A stretch of DNA of 64,000 bases from Otis tarda (lineage: Eukaryota > Chordata > Aves > Otidiformes > Otididae): assembly GCA_026413225.1 (NCBI GenBank), contig CM048553.1, forward strand, positions 43,812,001 through 43,876,000, in the 5' to 3' direction. Every line of letters starts with the position of its first letter. Position 1 is the stretch's first letter. Below are positions 62,728 to 64,000 of the stretch, piece by piece. The notes below the pieces were generated by a model. That model was not told where the DNA came from and searched no databases. It saw nothing but the letters and a program-made list of their open reading frames with translations. Both the position numbers and the translations under genes were made by a program.

Positions 62728-63285
62728 CTGTGCTGCTCGCACCTTCCCAACAAAATAGAGCATCTCAGTAAAAGGTAAAGAAAATAGGACAATGAAATAG
62801 TGTGAAAGACCTGCAGCAGTAAAAATGGGAGACATTATAAAAGGGCCTCTTTATGACAGTTTAAGGGTGGAATTAGTGATTAGATGACAAAACAGGAAGG
62901 CTTAAGTCAAGGAGAGATGACTTCGGCTTTTTTGAAGTATTGGGCATTTTTTTTTCTTCTATTTTGCTCTTTTGCTGGTTTATTTTTTTTTTCCCACTTT
63001 TTGGTATCTTTCCTCTTCCCCTCCCTCCTCTGCTTCTCATTTGGATGAAATGACAACAAATTGGAAGGGATTCTGTGTTATTTTTAACACAAAGTAAGTT
63101 TAGGAGTTCAACACTGTAAGCAGCTCTTTACATAGTAGACAAGCTCATGACATGGTGATACAGTTCAGTTCACTTAGCCAGCACCCTGCTAAAAGGAAAG
63201 GTTTCTCCTTTGGTTATGGAGCCTGATGTGTCTCACAGATCCTCCCACAACTGATAATTAACATACTTATGGGCAGACTCTGTAA

Positions 63286-63350
63286 CATCCTTACTCAGTC
63301 ACACTCTGTGAGTCGGACATTGACATTAATTTCAAGGGAACCTTTCTCCC
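63286..63350. repeat. Possible remnant of palindromic ancient repeat
   Basis: The blocks ccttactcagtcacactctg and gacattgacattaatttcaag resemble the ccttactca...cattgacttcaatggg arrangement of another sauropsid palindromic repeat. Similarity is limited to these short blocks. Confidence 0.3.
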
Positions 63351-64000
63351 CTATGAATTTCCAGAGTTTGTGGAAAGTGGGGAAAAGAAGCCCTCACAAA
63401 AATGCTCACTATTGCCACCTTCCAGAGCCCTGCCATGTAAGCAAAGCTAATGATCATGTAAACATATTTAAAGATTTTAACAGATCACTTTGTATGCTAA
63501 TAAGAAGCAATATTTTGTACTGCATTGTTTTGAAACACAGTACTTCAAATGTATTGAAGTTGCCACTAGCCATTAAAGATTAGTATTCTCTATTATACTC
63601 ACCCTTTCTGAATATGAACATGGATGATCCTTTTGCCCAAGTTACAGACAGAAGAAGAGCTGTCTGAGCAACATCCATCATTTCCAGTTTGTGGCAAATT
63701 CATCTTATGAAACTTGGTTTCATTCTGATTCATTTTTTAAAACCTCAAAACAAAACAGAAAGATTCTCCCATGAGCCAGAAATTCCAAACAAAAATTCAT
63801 TTTCAGAAGCAATGCCTCATGGTGTTTCCAATACAAAATATACTCTGCAAGATCTTGACAGCTGCCAACTGGTTTAAACATCCCTCTTGGTTGCTGTCCT
63901 GCTCCACGTTAGCTTTCAGGCAGCAGCTGCAAAGCGCTCCCAGGATTTTGTGTTCCAGAACAGCCCCACCATGTCCAATGCTTTGGGCAGGCTTCCAAGA

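Larger units (their letters stand above)
1..64000 (+). other. RBMS3: RBMS3 gene, internal part (C-terminal exons and introns)
   Basis: Four exons in one orientation and one continuous frame encode the segment of RBMS3 that follows its two RRM domains. RBMS3 belongs to the MSSP/RBMS family of single-stranded nucleic-acid binding proteins that bind A/U-rich RNA and act mainly in the cytoplasm on mRNA stability; this is family knowledge, not visible here. RBMS3 is preferred over the paralogue RBMS1 because the exons encode [15 protein letters not shown] and VQSTSWMPHPPYVMQPT, which I remember as RBMS3-type, while RBMS1 diverges in these stretches. The RRM exons lie upstream and the last coding exons and 3' UTR downstream of the window. 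Very long introns fit the known large size of this locus. Confidence 0.9.
46976..64000 (+). other. RBMS3: RBMS3 intron downstream of exon D (at least 17 kb)
   Basis: Intron sequence running to the end of the window; I searched for the next RBMS3 coding segment and did not find it. No intact CR1 is present. Notable contents are a 47-nt pyrimidine tract (48027-48073), a degenerate array with a period near 95 bp (51940-52365), overlapping hairpins (60259-60307), probable MITE remnants (58820-58888, 63286-63350), a 23-bp tandem duplication (62682-62727) and several A or T runs of 14-17 bases. The largest open frames (for example 57079-57465 minus, 128 codons) look like chance. Confidence 0.85.

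Noticed and set aside
1..64000. tRNA, rRNA, CRISPR array, operon or phage features
   Set aside because: No supporting motif was found on either strand; the window is vertebrate intron with RBMS3 exons.

Overview
The window is vertebrate, most likely avian, nuclear DNA. Two things show this. Four short exons bounded by canonical AG/GT sites encode consecutive pieces of the C-terminal region of RBMS3, an RNA-binding protein with two N-terminal RRMs that lie outside this window. The introns carry CR1 LINEs whose 3' ends consist of the 8-bp repeat typical of bird and reptile CR1. One CR1 copy (44141-46295) resembles the CR1 types common in neoavian birds, but I cannot name the species. There is nothing bacterial or viral here: no operons, CRISPR arrays, rRNA or tRNA that I can support.

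Layout: RBMS3 runs left to right on the + strand and the whole window is inside it. Exon A is 1114-1160, exon B 9031-9127, exon C 11708-11758 and exon D 46865-46975. They are separated by introns of about 7.9, 2.6 and 35.1 kb, followed by at least 17 kb of the next intron. A and B together encode 48 residues, C encodes 17 and D encodes 37, 102 in all. The reading frame is continuous across every junction. C and D begin and end on codon boundaries, so skipping either keeps the frame. The gene's start, the RRM exons and the last coding exons are outside the window.

Mobile DNA: four recognisable CR1 copies (2711-3103, 19372-20370, 37201-38068, 44141-46295) and one much older CR1/L3-like relic (about 21130-22230) all lie antisense to RBMS3. 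The 19372-20370 copy is young: it keeps an open reading frame of about 300 codons with the reverse-transcriptase FADD motif and is unusually CpG-rich. Older still are short palindromic MITE-like repeats. The clearest is at 4533-4646, with others at 20828-20925 and 30442-30507 and weaker remnants elsewhere.

The remainder is AT-rich intron with homopolymer runs, small tandem duplications and a few notable inverted repeats. These include two mutually exclusive hairpins at 60259-60307 and a degenerate array with a period near 95 bp at 51940-52365. I see no separate protein-coding gene in the introns; the longer open frames there look like chance. I did not find a new biological system. The most testable ideas are regulated splicing of exon C, a possible in-frame exon inside the young CR1 (19757-19903), and the structured repeats.
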